Positions 29,901 to 37,642 of a DNA stretch of 57,111 nucleotides are shown here, piece by piece. The notes under the pieces were generated by a model. It was not told the origin of the DNA. It did no database searches and saw nothing but the letters and a program-made list of their open reading frames with translations. Both the position numbers and the translations under genes were made by a program. Source of the stretch: an uncultured Verrucomicrobiales bacterium (GTDB lineage Bacteria > Verrucomicrobiota > Verrucomicrobiia > Verrucomicrobiales > Akkermansiaceae); contig CAMQZC010000019.1 of assembly GCA_947039485.1 (NCBI GenBank), forward strand, positions 1-57,111, written 5' to 3'. Every line of letters begins with the position of its first letter. The stretch's first letter is position 1.

Positions 29901-32900
29901 TTTAAGCGTCCCTTGCGTAATCTCAAAGGCTCCGGAGAAAGCATTATTGGCACGATCAATCGTGATCGTGTTAGGCGTATTAATTTCAACTACACCGTGA
30001 CCTACTGTTGTACTTATAAACTCGTTAATCGATTTCTTTTCGCCGGTAAAAGCACCCCCAAAGGTCAAGTCATTACCTGCGAGAATGAGTCGTGAGTTTT
30101 CGTTCTCAAAAGTGTAGCTAGAGTTCCAGCGAGCATCATCGATAAGCTTGACCGTTGCGTTTTTAATATGCATGCCAGAGTATCCCGCATTAGACGGATC
30201 AAAGTCCTGTGCCTTACTCATGGTAAAGGTATAGTGCTCCACTCCATCCACGCCCTCATTTTGCGCACTATCCACAATCATACCAACAGCTGAATTAGTT
30301 AAGTTGAGGATAATCTTGCCATCCCATGTATTATCATGCGTCATAGCGAGATCGAGATCGGTATGATGCCAATCTCCAGTCATGCTTGAATTTGTTATAT
30401 TGCCAGTACCACTCAAATTAGCAAACTTTATCGATTTAGCGCCAACATAACCACTAGCCTGAGTAATCGAGATATCGGCGTTGAGCACAAGGCTATATCG
30501 AGTATCTTCGGCCGTGTTACCTAAGACAATAAGACCCGTGGAACCAGTCGCAGCGGTCACCGTGCCCGTAAATCCAGTGGGATTGATCACCGTGTCCGCA
30601 GTACCAGTGTAGGTGATATCACCATTACCACTAACGACATGCTTGAGAGCTGTCGAGCCGACAGCACCTGCCATGACGAGAGTCGCACCGTCTGCAACGC
30701 TGTAGTTGCCGCTTACATCTCCGTACTGATTGAGCTGAAGACTACCAACACCGCTTAGTGTCAGATTACTTACAGCGGATGCCATCGTCGTCACGTTAGA
30801 GCCAGCAAACAGCTCAATAACGGCGTTGCCTGTAACGGTGTTTTCAATTGTCAGATCGGCTCCATTGATAACGAGCTTACCTCCACCGAAGTTAATTGCG
30901 CCCGTGCCAAGAGCTGTACCTTTGGTAATAATAACGGAGCCTGACGTGAGCTCAGACCCTAAGGTGTAATTATTCTCTGTGTTGATGGTCAGGCTACCGC
31001 TACCATTCATTACCAGCTTGGATGAGCCATCAATACTGCCAGCACCTGAGAATACCCAGTTTTGATTGCCATCAATAACGATTTTTGAGGGTTTAACCAC
31101 ACCTTGGATCTCGATCGTTGAGGTAATAGTTGTGCCACCTTCACCGTTAAAGGTCACGTTATCGCCATCGACGAAGTCTTTGCTGTCTACCCAGTCTGTG
31201 CCTACGGTCGCATCTGTCGACCAGACGCCACCAGTACCTGCCCAGACGAGATTATCCCCCTTGTTGGGTACATTAAGAATGAGCTTATTACCCTCCAATA
31301 TAAGTTCAGCCCCAGCATCAAGAATGACATTATTTCCATCTAAATCTACGAGATTGATAAAGAAATCTTCCACAGTTAGACCGGTAAAGCCTGCTATGGT
31401 CTCAATGAGAGTAAAGCTACCCCCTGATGTAAGGGCTCCTTCTACGGTGAGATTGATGCTTATTGGATTAGTAGTTCCTCCCATGATCCCATTAGCTGCC
31501 AATGTATTCAATGTCAGGCTACTTGCCCCAGCTGCTTGATTCAGACCAAAACTCATCTCAGCTCCTGCTGAGACGCTCACATTTGTAGCCGTGAGCGTCG
31601 TTGCTCCAGCTGCCATGCTCAGATGTCCAGCATCCTTAATCCAGACTGAGGCGGTGCCCAATGCAGCAGCTTGCTGGATTTTAAGCGTCCCTTGCGTAAT
31701 CTCAAAGGCTCCGGAAAAAGTCGTATTATCACGATCAATCGTGATCGTGTTAGCCGTATTAATTTCAACTACACCGTGACCTACTGTTGTACTAATAAAC
31801 TGATCAATCGATCCGCCTGCAAGCCCTAAGGTCAAGTCATTACCTGCCAGAATGAGTCTTGAGTTCTCCTGCTCAAAAGTGATGCTTGAGTTCCAGTTAG
31901 CTTCACCGATAAACTTGACCGTTGCGTTTTTAATATGCATACCACTGTATCCATCATTAGCCGCGTTAAAGGACTGTTTATGACTCATGGTAAATGTGTA
32001 GCGCTCCACTCCTTCCGCGCCCTCATTTTGCGCACTATCCACAATAATACCAACAGCTGCAAGATTTGAGTTGTAGATAAGCTCGCCATTCCATGTATTA
32101 TCTTGTGTCATAGCGAGATCGATATCGGTATGTTTATAACCTTCAGTTAAGGTTGAATTTGTTATATTGCCATCACCACTCAAATTAGCAAGCTTAAGCG
32201 AATAAGTGTTTCCAACATTATGCCGAGCAATAAAGATATCGGCATTGAGCTGAAGGCTATATCGAGCACTAACGTCTGCGTTACCATAGACAATAAGACC
32301 CGAGGAACCAGCCGCTGCGGTCACAGTGCCCGTAAATCCAGTGGAATTAATCACCGTTTCTGCAGTACCAGTGTAGGAGATATCACCATCACCACTAACG
32401 ACATGCTTGAGCTCTCTCGAGCCGACAGTACCTGCCATGACAAGAGTCGCACCGCTTGCCACGCTGTAGTTACCGTTTACTTCTCCGTACTCATTGAGCT
32501 GGAGGCTACCATCACCGCTTAGTGTCAGATTACTTACAGCAGAGGTCATCGTCGCTTTGTTGCCAGCAAGCAGCTCAATATCGGCGTTGCCATTAACGGT
32601 GTTTGCAATTGTCAGATTGACTCCACCGATAACGAGCTTACCTCCATTGAAGTTGATTGCGCCCGTACCAAGAGCTGTATCTGTGGTAATAATAACGGAG
32701 CCTGACTTGAGATCAGACCCTAAGGTGTAATTATTCTCTGTGTTGATGGTCAGGCTACCGCTACCATTCATTACCAGCTTGGATAAGCCATCAATACTGC
32801 CAGCACCTGAGAATACCCAGTTTTGATCGCCCTGAATAAGGAGACTTGAGGGCGAAACCGAACCTTGGATGTCAATCGTTGAGGTAATAGTTGCGCCACC

Positions 32901-34322
32901 AGTGCCGCTAAAGGTCACCTTATCGCCATCGATGAAGTCGTAGTCAGTGATATCCGACGTGGAGTGCCAGTCTTTGCCAGCTGTCTTATCTGTCGACCAG
33001 ACACCATCACCATCTGCCCAGACGAGATCCGCGGCGGCACCTGTAATTACTAAGTTGATGCTCTTGCCATCTGTAGAAACAGCCCATTCGGAGGTCATGC
33101 GCCCGCCTATACCTATAATCGTCGTACTGGTCCAGTCGAAGTAATCTGCTATATTAGCACCCTCCGTAGTAAATAAGGTGTAAGTCCCAGTCGAAATGCC
33201 CGACAAATTAATCGTAGCAGCTGTGTTGATTGACACATTGGCGCCAAGCGTCAGTGCATAATCAGCACCATTAGTGGTGCCTGCCGCAATAAGCGATTCA
33301 AAGGAAATCACGCCAGTAAGGTTAAGAGCTGTGGCGGAAGAAATGCTTGTGTGGGCACCTTGCACATTAATGGCACCTGTAATAACGCTCGCTCCTGTGA
33401 GAGCCAACGAGGAATCTGCTGCGAGATTGATGTCATTGGCAAGCGTCAAGTCTACAGTGGAGTTGAGTTGATTACCCTGCCCAGACACATTCAGCACCCC
33501 TGTCAATTGGCCACCGTTGAGATTAATGGTCGCATATCCACCCATGGTGGTAGATCCCAAGCCAGCAGCTGATTTCACATTCAATGTTGTGCGGCCAGCC
33601 TCGTCGACACCGCGCACCGTCCAGCTCACAAAATTGCTTATCGTCGTCGCTGTCAGATTCATCGTGCCTCCACCATGAATATCAATATTACAAGCCGATG
33701 TCGCGAGGATATCCTGCGTATAGAAATTGAATACTTTACCCGAGGCAATATACACATTCATATCGGCATGCAAGGTCGTATCATCCCAATGCATACCGTC
33801 TCGCCCAAAGTTAAAGTCTTCATTGACTATAAAATTAATTTTTCCTTTTGCAACCTGACCATCTTTATAATCTTTAGCAGTCAAAGCAGCATAATCCGCA
33901 TCAATGGTCGCGCGAAGGTTGACATCACGCGTAGCGCTATCTCCACACACGGTATACCCAATCGCGCCGGCATCAATAATAGTACCTGAAAGTGATAAAG
34001 TATCAAAATGAGGCGTGACTATCTTAGTAGCACTATCAACACCTGTAAATCGCATCATATTGGCGGCCGAAGCACTCCAAGTAGATTGCCATGTGTCTGT
34101 CAATCCATCCCAGTTAGGCAGCTTATAAAGTTCATCATCGACAGAACCATTCCAGGTATAAATCGCAGCGTCAGCCTGTGGGGCTATGATGCTAAAGCTG
34201 ACTGCGGCGGCGGCCATGCCTGAGGTGGCGAGTGTGGTTACGATGCTTGAGGCATGAGCGGCAACAGCGATAACTGCGGCGTAGAGAGCACGACGGAGAC
34301 TAAGATTAAGCTTAAGTTTCAT
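23937..34322 (-). CDS. Giant 3461-residue autotransporter
   Basis: One uninterrupted reading frame of 10.4 kb. A signal region covers about residues 1-52 (ends QADAA). The passenger is low-complexity beta-helix. Four modules begin with a LVW.G..G.W motif (about residues 445, 1020, 1610 and later), the first two within a near-identical 1.77-kb duplication. A 108-residue repeat occurs about three times at residues 1750-2030. Residues about 3177-3461 are the autotransporter beta-barrel, starting GKAWISAEGGSSKLDNEG and ending in SGSVGYRFAF with a C-terminal Phe as BamA substrates require. It should export its passenger across the outer membrane. Function is probably adhesion or surface coating, unproven. 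It is the paralogue of the PEP-CTERM protein downstream. No inverse-autotransporter or secretion partner gene is adjacent; skp and yidC lie nearby. Confidence 0.88.
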   Translation of the reverse strand: MKLKLNLSLRRALYAAVIAVAAHASSIVTTLATSGMAAAAVSFSIIAPQADAAIYTWNGSVDDELYKLPNWDGLTDTWQSTWSASAANMMRFTGVDSATKIVTPHFDTLSLSGTIIDAGAIGYTVCGDSATRDVNLRATIDADYAALTAKDYKDGQVAKGKINFIVNEDFNFGRDGMHWDDTTLHADMNVYIASGKVFNFYTQDILATSACNIDIHGGGTMNLTATTISNFVSWTVRGVDEAGRTTLNVKSAAGLGSTTMGGYATINLNGGQLTGVLNVSGQGNQLNSTVDLTLANDINLAADSSLALTGASVITGAINVQGAHTSISSATALNLTGVISFESLIAAGTTNGADYALTLGANVSINTAATINLSGISTGTYTLFTTEGANIADYFDWTSTTIIGIGGRMTSEWAVSTDGKSINLVITGAAADLVWADGDGVWSTDKTAGKDWHSTSDITDYDFIDGDKVTFSGTGGATITSTIDIQGSVSPSSLLIQGDQNWVFSGAGSIDGLSKLVMNGSGSLTINTENNYTLGSDLKSGSVIITTDTALGTGAINFNGGKLVIGGVNLTIANTVNGNADIELLAGNKATMTSAVSNLTLSGDGSLQLNEYGEVNGNYSVASGATLVMAGTVGSRELKHVVSGDGDISYTGTAETVINSTGFTGTVTAAAGSSGLIVYGNADVSARYSLQLNADIFIARHNVGNTYSLKLANLSGDGNITNSTLTEGYKHTDIDLAMTQDNTWNGELIYNSNLAAVGIIVDSAQNEGAEGVERYTFTMSHKQSFNAANDGYSGMHIKNATVKFIGEANWNSSITFEQENSRLILAGNDLTLGLAGGSIDQFISTTVGHGVVEINTANTITIDRDNTTFSGAFEITQGTLKIQQAAALGTASVWIKDAGHLSMAAGATTLTATNVSVSAGAEMSFGLNQAAGASSLTLNTLAANGIMGGTTNPISINLTVEGALTSGGSFTLIETIAGFTGLTVEDFFINLVDLDGNNVILDAGAELILEGNKLILNVPNKGDNLVWAGTGGVWSTDATVGTDWVDSKDFVDGDNVTFNGEGGTTITSTIEIQGVVKPSKIVIDGNQNWVFSGAGSIDGSSKLVMNGSGSLTINTENNYTLGSELTSGSVIITKGTALGTGAINFGGGKLVINGADLTIENTVTGNAVIELFAGSNVTTMASAVSNLTLSGVGSLQLNQYGDVSGNYSVADGATLVMAGAVGSTALKHVVSGNGDITYTGTADTVINPTGFTGTVTAATGSTGLIVLGNTAEDTRYSLVLNADISITQASGYVGAKSIKFANLSGTGNITNSSMTGDWHHTDLDLAMTHDNTWDGKIILNLTNSAVGMIVDSAQNEGVDGVEHYTFTMSKAQDFDPSNAGYSGMHIKNATVKLIDDARWNSSYTFENENSRLILAGNDLTFGGAFTGEKKSINEFISTTVGHGVVEINTPNTITIDRANNAFSGAFEITQGTLKIQQAAGLGTASVWIKDAGHLSMAAGATTLTATNVSVSAGAEMSFGLNQAAGESSLTLKSLTANGDMGGAANPITINLTITDVLASGDYFTLIESTDGFTGLTADDFLIKFFDASGKLVTYDTVLKFEGNKLVLSVPGLEANLVWGGGPGAWNAENAWAEGGADATFAGHKSNYVTFNGGTGEITLDPASETNVVDMTVTGTGTNYSFINGSLQINGALSIAEGADATFDSTVVSFGDRATLSVGAGSELIIKAAEGNALNLSNTLTNAGSIVIGTNTSDVNLTVGAAFDNAGGTLTVNGNLTLGTATALGGNVTANSLNLAVGTDNDFVSLKVEGLVTSTGLLTLSADSTIGSLSGGSLSVSAGNVTVGNVISSLDSLSNSGVLSVDSNLTVTGAFDNADSTLTVVGELSLGTATTQGGNVTANSLNLAAGTDNDFASLKVEGVVDSSGMLTLGGDSTIGSLSGGSLSVSAGNVTVGDVIKSLDSLSNSGVLSIGSNLTVTGAFDNADSTLTVDGELSLGTATIQGGNVTARSLKLAADTDNVFTSLHVQGTVTSTGSISLSADSNMGSYAGGGSVDIGTGATLSVATTATTSFDHISGGGALSVEGSLELTGTTASSINSLNIGGDTLTTAAALSVATGNLSVTKLNLGGKLNTTGSLDVSNIKVNYSLTAGTPLLDVGSLTANTINIDLGDSLASFVPPADGGLSLFIELDEAFKGNLTLNGGESVIVSVYEYTLVKGVDNNYYLQATIAGNTWQGEGNWSSETGDWSMGTSPEESGAYFTADSGVKAVVLDGDQVASYVAIQTTEGNDYSFSGDSLTTGKLTVLEGKLIVQNNIDVTGDTTVIADANGKIIIASNAILDIATSGNISATSVELAANASLINSGNMVVSGAITATDATITNNGSLSVGDGSKLGVVTGDGNLIISAGAVSLDTLSGGSLEIATGAELTLNQDNSLGAFVNNGSIDAGVNSLTLTEQVALGGDITAAHIIIDAGATGSSFGNLVTDSLTLNGELSAGDYMISVDSITAGLADKVTLNLGNFDKVELDATYNIIDAGPSGSWADFDLAPTATAVRESGKDLIFRENDGKLSVEITEAIDRTWTTSDNFAATPNTDESNYITPILDDEGKLASYDVLDSVHKVVVNEDVILDLTGVDQGERENGVNIENLSGNEGVTLSIKGDGIGKDFVDLNNSGVSVAGNSLNVTGVSVNYSNSAEQGVHAELYLKELSMTSSAFIVEDGAIINIESAALDASQLSVNIGGSIIIGDLSLSNGSSISVGNVESAPLMSILSDTEVKKAELTLGRLTISDSDSSVTVGANGILNVYDKLILEKEAALTIQAGGSAELANVELKDSSQLIAETGGEIIVGSLSGSSTSMISGDVTVKGSGGNYEGEFATASSMTVGAGAQQTVTVSSNLSVIGEVGSSIKLNHDKETNRDDLNSITATGSLIYVGSIDGVNADGGNVAEAIKLNEASSLSDGSILKFRLDADDLIERVKAGGDALDVFNFGADGSLTMTDSTICIGADVGIFGGPSVIDISGMSLSESIVLADLELAEGSHGNSVIFEGLLFKKYFTNGRVEGGHIVADINNNAYGALSSSSNGAAGTSLLSNALLEINPQYRDRQDDALMDDTTGHLTDAMDSMDYYIQTGASAASDKLAAAVAGASVTALGTAQMSDMERQLGSIRNRTMSMGLNPYETNEEQPTGKAWISAEGGSSKLDNEGTSAGHDLSTFGGSVGVDFDVHENFSFGAAITAMYGSIDSNAADVGDGTLNTQYVTFFARSNVKRWTHSFIASFGSSDADMDRTVNYFGGKYETKGSTDGFSAGLMYELGYTIPLDEEMNTCWQPVFNISFVKSSLDGYTERGSDAGLKVGDQDSSYVTLGLGGRIETVVGTSAYNRASILSARAMFKADMGDRSSEADVSFANAAGSSVTVKGAEAGAVGAEFGIGLTIPVTFDTGAIFMDASVDLRDGMTSGSGSVGYRFAF
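28250..29060 (-). repeat. 324-bp tandem repeat inside the autotransporter (108 residues, about three copies)
   Basis: The segment beginning cattgtctgtg occurs at 28274, 28598 and 28922, exactly 324 bp apart. Copies one and two are nearly identical over the whole unit; copy three is complete only for its first part and then diverges. The protein unit contains GGSLSVSAGNVTVG, SLDSLSNSGVLS and NLTVTGAFDNADSTLTV. The in-frame period allows copy-number change without loss of reading frame. Confidence 0.88.
29500..33020 (-). repeat. Tandem 1.77-kb duplication inside the autotransporter
   Basis: Two successive units, about 29500-31270 and 31270-33020, encode homologous blocks of roughly 590 residues. 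The offset measured at matching words is 1779 bp (29731 and 31510) at one end and 1761 bp (30961 and 32722) at the other. A stretch of over 200 bp (about 29731-29935 against 31510-31714) is nearly identical at DNA level while neighbouring parts differ by many substitutions and small indels. That contrast suggests gene conversion or a recent patch. Confidence 0.85.
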
Positions 34323-34570
34323 GGTAAATAATTGAGATAGTAAAGGGAGATTTCCTTAATTTACCTACACAATATCATATAGCACCCCCTCAACACAAGC
34401 CAGAAATCACACAATTCCGACAAAACTAACTCACAACTTGCACATCACCCAATACAACAGCATAACCGATGAAATATAAATGGAGTAGATATTAACAATC
34501 CTGTATCCACCCCATTACTTACTTTATCAAGGCTTCCTTCTATTTCAATCAAATGAAAACGCTAGAAATA
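34323..34570. other. Intergenic leader of the giant autotransporter gene
   Basis: No gene is visible. This AT-rich region should contain the minus-strand promoter for the 23937-34322 gene. A TATATGATATT stretch on the minus strand (around 34370-34381) with TTGTGT/TTGAGG words upstream is a weak candidate. There is no Shine-Dalgarno sequence before the ATG at 34322. Confidence 0.4.
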
Positions 34571-34596
34571 AAAAAAGCCCGACGAATCGGGCTTTT
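34568..34596 (-). terminator. Intrinsic terminator after yidC
   Basis: AAAAGCCCGA (34573-34582) and TCGGGCTTTT (34587-34596) form a 10-bp stem with a four-base loop. On the minus strand the stem reads straight into a T-run. It closes the rpmH-rnpA-yidD-yidC cluster. Confidence 0.9.
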
Positions 34597-34633
34597 AAAA
34601 GTATACTGCGTCGAAGCAGCAGTGAGGAAAAAC

Positions 34634-36538
34634 TTACTTTTTCTTGGTCACATTACGCATTTTCTCCTGCTTGGCGCGTTTTTGCTGCTCAGCAAGGGCG
34701 GTCTGTTGGGTCTCAACCATGCGCTCAAGGAAGCCTTTCTTACCGGGTTTTTTGACAACTTTTTGCAGTTCTGGCATTGGAAGACGCTGGATGAACCATG
34801 TCTGTGCGATGGAGATAATGTTCTGCGTTGTCCAGTAGAGGGCAAGTGCGCTTGGGTAGGTGTAGCAGAATGCAAAGAACATGAGGGGCATGAACTGCAT
34901 GATGCGTTGCTGCATCGCATCACCAGTCTGCGGGGTCATGCGCATCTGTATGAGCATCGAGACAGCCATGACGATGGGCAGAATGTTGATGGGGAGATCC
35001 CAGCCCATCCCAGGGATGGGGATGGTGGCGATGGTGTCCATCTGTGAGAGGTCATGCACCCAGCCAATGAAGCTCGCTCCGTGGAACTCAGCGGCTGTTT
35101 GCAGCACGAAGAAGAAAGCAAAGAAGATAGGCATCTGCAGCAGCATGGGAAGGCAGCCACCGATGGGGGAGACGCCGTACTCCTTGTAGAGCTTCATCAT
35201 CTCCATCTGCACCTTTTGATTGTCATCAGGGTATTTCTCCTTGAGTTCTTTCATCTTGGGCTGCAGGAGGCTCATACGCTTCATGCTCATGTAGCTCTTG
35301 CGATAAAGAGGCCAGATGAGGAGACGCACGACAAAGGTCATTGCAACGATTGCCCAGCCCCAGTTACCAAACCATCCGTAGAAGATATTGATGAGCCAGT
35401 TCATGGAGTAGCTAATGGGGAGCAGGATGCCGTAGTCCATGATGCGGTCCACGTTGTAGTACTCATCATTGAGCTCGTTGAGCATCATGTTGAGCTTAGG
35501 ACCGGTGAAGAGGGTGTAGCTAAAGCTCTGAGGTACGGCTGGCACATCACCAGCTGCGGGGCTGAGGCGGAAGTCAGGCATACCAAGACCGAGCTCAACA
35601 CCGTCAACGCTATCACCTGTGACAGGCATCTTGACCTTGGCTGGTGCAGCGTAGAAGCTATTGCTGGCGGCATTCTTTCCAGGCTTGAGGAGGCTGGCGT
35701 AGTACTGATTCATGCTACCTGCCCAGAGCAGGTCCTTGTGCTCGTGGTCATAGACGCGATCCTTGTCATCACCAAAGAAGGGGGTGAAGCTGCCTGCATT
35801 CTCTTTGTTAAAATTGCCCTCCTCCATGGAGACGTAGAAGGTGTATTGCGCGCCCTCGGCACTAGAGATGGGTGCGGTGAGACCGGTGAAGACACCCCAG
35901 TTGCGTGCCTCAAGTTCTTGAGTGCTGGCATTGAGGATGACGACATCGAGGTCGAGCATGTAAGCGCGACCTTCCTTCATGGAGTCGTCAGCGGAGACAG
36001 GACGGAGGCTGTAGCTCTTGCGCACGATGAGATCACCCATCTTGGCTTGAAGTACGACGCTGCTCTCGCTGCTCTCGATGAGCTGGTAGTCACTAATGTC
36101 GTAGCGAGGAGCCAACTGGTCACTGAGGCCAAACATGAGGGTACCAATACCCTGCTTGCTGCCTTGATTGATATGGACATCATCAATGAGTTCAGGCTTG
36201 GTGCTGTTGATTGATTTACCGACCATGGAGACATACTTGATGCTACCACCGATGTTTTGGAAGACGTACTTAGCTACGGGCTCACCCTTGCTGTTGCGGC
36301 TAACAAGGCTAGCAATCTCCTTGATCTGAGCAGCTACTGGGGCTACGGCGACGGGTTGGGCTGGGCTGAGGCTCTGGGCGAGCTTAGCAGGGGCTGCTGT
36401 GGGCTCAGCGGACTTGGCGGCTGATACGAGTGCGTTCTGCGGCGCTGGCTTGTTCTCCATCTCCTGTGATGAGGAGTAGAAGTTGTAGCCGAGGAGTGCG
36501 ACACAGGCACTGACGACGATCCATGATGTTTTATCCAT
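34634..36538 (-). CDS. yidC: Membrane protein insertase YidC
   Basis: A 634-residue insertase that places proteins into the inner membrane with or without SecYEG. An N-terminal TM (MDKTSWIVVSACVALLGYNF) is followed by an Ala/Pro linker, the large periplasmic beta-sandwich domain (about 75-390), and the conserved five-TM core. In the core, VVRLLIWPLYRKSYMSMKRM carries the substrate-groove Arg and the C1 loop; GGCLPMLLQMPIFFAFFFVL and ALYWTTQNIISIAQTW are also diagnostic. The tail is Lys/Arg-rich. I start at 36538 because the longer frame to 36721 overlaps yidD and lacks homology. It follows yidD by 61 bp in the conserved rpmH-rnpA-yidD-yidC order. Confidence 0.95.
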   Translation of the reverse strand: MDKTSWIVVSACVALLGYNFYSSSQEMENKPAPQNALVSAAKSAEPTAAPAKLAQSLSPAQPVAVAPVAAQIKEIASLVSRNSKGEPVAKYVFQNIGGSIKYVSMVGKSINSTKPELIDDVHINQGSKQGIGTLMFGLSDQLAPRYDISDYQLIESSESSVVLQAKMGDLIVRKSYSLRPVSADDSMKEGRAYMLDLDVVILNASTQELEARNWGVFTGLTAPISSAEGAQYTFYVSMEEGNFNKENAGSFTPFFGDDKDRVYDHEHKDLLWAGSMNQYYASLLKPGKNAASNSFYAAPAKVKMPVTGDSVDGVELGLGMPDFRLSPAAGDVPAVPQSFSYTLFTGPKLNMMLNELNDEYYNVDRIMDYGILLPISYSMNWLINIFYGWFGNWGWAIVAMTFVVRLLIWPLYRKSYMSMKRMSLLQPKMKELKEKYPDDNQKVQMEMMKLYKEYGVSPIGGCLPMLLQMPIFFAFFFVLQTAAEFHGASFIGWVHDLSQMDTIATIPIPGMGWDLPINILPIVMAVSMLIQMRMTPQTGDAMQQRIMQFMPLMFFAFCYTYPSALALYWTTQNIISIAQTWFIQRLPMPELQKVVKKPGKKGFLERMVETQQTALAEQQKRAKQEKMRNVTKKK

Positions 36539-36599
36539 GTTGTTAGACTTTTGGGATGAGTTTTTCTTTGTTTGATGAAAAGTGGGAGGAGCCGTAGGC

Positions 36600-36842
36600 T
36601 TATTTACCCTTGGGCTCAGGCACGGGGTCGTGACCAAAGCCGCCAAAGGGGTTGCAGCGCATGATGCGCCAGCTGCCGAGCATGAGGCCACGTAGGCAGC
36701 CATGCTTCTCCACAGCTTCAATCATGTACTGGGAGCAGCTAGGGCTGAAGCGACAACCTGAGTTAGGCCCAGCAATGGCATGCAAGGATGGGCTGATGAA
36801 GCGCTGATAAAAGCGCACAGGTTTGATTAGGATTTGCTTCAT
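36600..36842 (-). CDS. yidD: Membrane protein insertion efficiency factor YidD
   Basis: An 80-residue protein. The family core is complete: [10 protein letters not shown], then [11 protein letters not shown] with its conserved Cys pair, [11 protein letters not shown], and [17 protein letters not shown]. It assists YidC-dependent membrane insertion at the inner membrane. The ATG lies 2 bp after the rnpA stop, so the two are transcribed together and probably translated in a coupled way. Confidence 0.95.
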   Translation of the reverse strand: MKQILIKPVRFYQRFISPSLHAIAGPNSGCRFSPSCSQYMIEAVEKHGCLRGLMLGSWRIMRCNPFGGFGHDPVPEPKGK

Positions 36843-36844
36843 CC

Positions 36845-37216
36845 CTATTTTTGTCGTTCAAGCTTGCCTAGGAGGCGCTTGTGCGACTTGATGAAATTCT
36901 CTTCGAGCTCAGTATAGGCAGCGTCAACAGCAGGCTTGCGCAGGATGATGACGATGTAGCGCCCATGCGTGAGGGGACTCTCGCAGAGTTGTGCGCGGAC
37001 GATCTCTCGGATACGTCTACGCAAGAGGTTGCGGGTTACGGCATTGCCGACCCTTTTTGTAACGATGATGCCAACGCGGCTCGTACCAAGCTCCTCACCC
37101 TCTGGGAGGGTGGCGGAACTAAGCACAAGAAAACGCCCAGGTGAGCTTGTGCCAACCTTGCGTACATGCGCGAACTCGTAAGCTCGCTTCATGCTATTGC
37201 AACGGTTGAGCTGCAT
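36845..37216 (-). CDS. rnpA: Ribonuclease P protein component
   Basis: A 123-residue protein subunit of RNase P, which trims the 5' leader of tRNA precursors with the rnpB RNA. The RNR motif region is [32 protein letters not shown] is the usual strand before it, and [13 protein letters not shown] matches the C-terminal strand. The start at 37216 ([15 protein letters not shown]) gives the usual N-terminal spacing; 37192 is an alternative. rnpB is not in the window. It lies between rpmH and yidD. Confidence 0.93.
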   Translation of the reverse strand: MQLNRCNSMKRAYEFAHVRKVGTSSPGRFLVLSSATLPEGEELGTSRVGIIVTKRVGNAVTRNLLRRRIREIVRAQLCESPLTHGRYIVIILRKPAVDAAYTELEENFIKSHKRLLGKLERQK

Positions 37217-37253
37217 CTCACACAGAGCGTTGTGCTAGGTATCTAAGTAATTC

Positions 37254-37279
37254 GCAGCCTGACCCTTCGATCAGGCTGC
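37254..37279 (-). promoter_or_regulatory. Hairpin between rpmH and rnpA
   Basis: GCAGCCTGA (37254-37262) pairs perfectly with TCAGGCTGC (37271-37279) across an eight-base loop, directly after the rpmH stop. No T-run follows on the minus strand. It could lower read-through into rnpA, or be an mRNA processing/stability site that sets different levels of L34 and RnpA. Confidence 0.55.
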
Positions 37280-37287
37280 AAGAAACA

Positions 37288-37497
37288 TTAGACTCCGTAC
37301 TGACTGTTGTGGCCTGTACCGTGCTGGACTGTGTGGCGCTTGTAATGCACCTCTGCACCCTTAGGTATCAAACGTGCGCGGCCCTTGGCGCGGCGACGTG
37401 TGATGATGGCGCGGCCATTCTTAGTAGCCATGCGTGCGCGGAAACCGAACTGGCGCTTGCGGCAGCGCTTGGAGGGCTGGTATGTTCTCTTGCTCAT
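37288..37497 (-). CDS. rpmH: 50S ribosomal protein L34 with C-terminal extension
   Basis: A 69-residue protein whose first 45 residues are typical L34 ([40 protein letters not shown]). The usual protein has 44-47 residues; here about 23 more follow ([20 protein letters not shown] and a few beyond), rich in His, Gly and Lys. The reading frame closes cleanly, so the tail is likely real. The gene leads the rnpA-yidD-yidC cluster. No dnaA lies upstream; lpxC/fabZ takes its place. Confidence 0.93.
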   Translation of the reverse strand: MSKRTYQPSKRCRKRQFGFRARMATKNGRAIITRRRAKGRARLIPKGAEVHYKRHTVQHGTGHNSQYGV

Positions 37498-37587
37498 AAT
37501 GTAATTTTGTTAATGAAGTTTGTCTAGGTGACCGGTTCTCTGTGCGACTCACGTCAGCTCATCGTTTGATGCCACGGCCGGGCAGAT

Positions 37588-37615
37588 ATGATACTAGATT
37601 CTGAATCTATGTCAA
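37588..37615 (-). promoter_or_regulatory. Sigma-70-type promoter for rpmH with a palindrome in the spacer
   Basis: On the minus strand TTGACA (37615-37610) and TATCAT (37593-37588) are separated by 16 bp, about 90 bp before the rpmH start. Most of the spacer is a 15-bp palindrome, TAGATTCTGAATCTA (37595-37609), which could be a repressor site. Confidence 0.7.
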
Positions 37616-37642
37616 GCTCAGATTCTAGTTATTTGTGATTTC

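Noticed and set aside
28250..33020. CRISPR array
   Set aside because: The repeats are long, in frame and coding, without short repeat-spacer alternation.
35054..36214. Plus-strand frame of 386 codons over yidC
   Set aside because: It is antisense to yidC with no recognisable domain; codon bias of yidC explains it.
36600..37500. Chromosome origin next to rpmH
   Set aside because: dnaA is absent, lpxC/fabZ occupies its usual place, and I saw no cluster of DnaA boxes.
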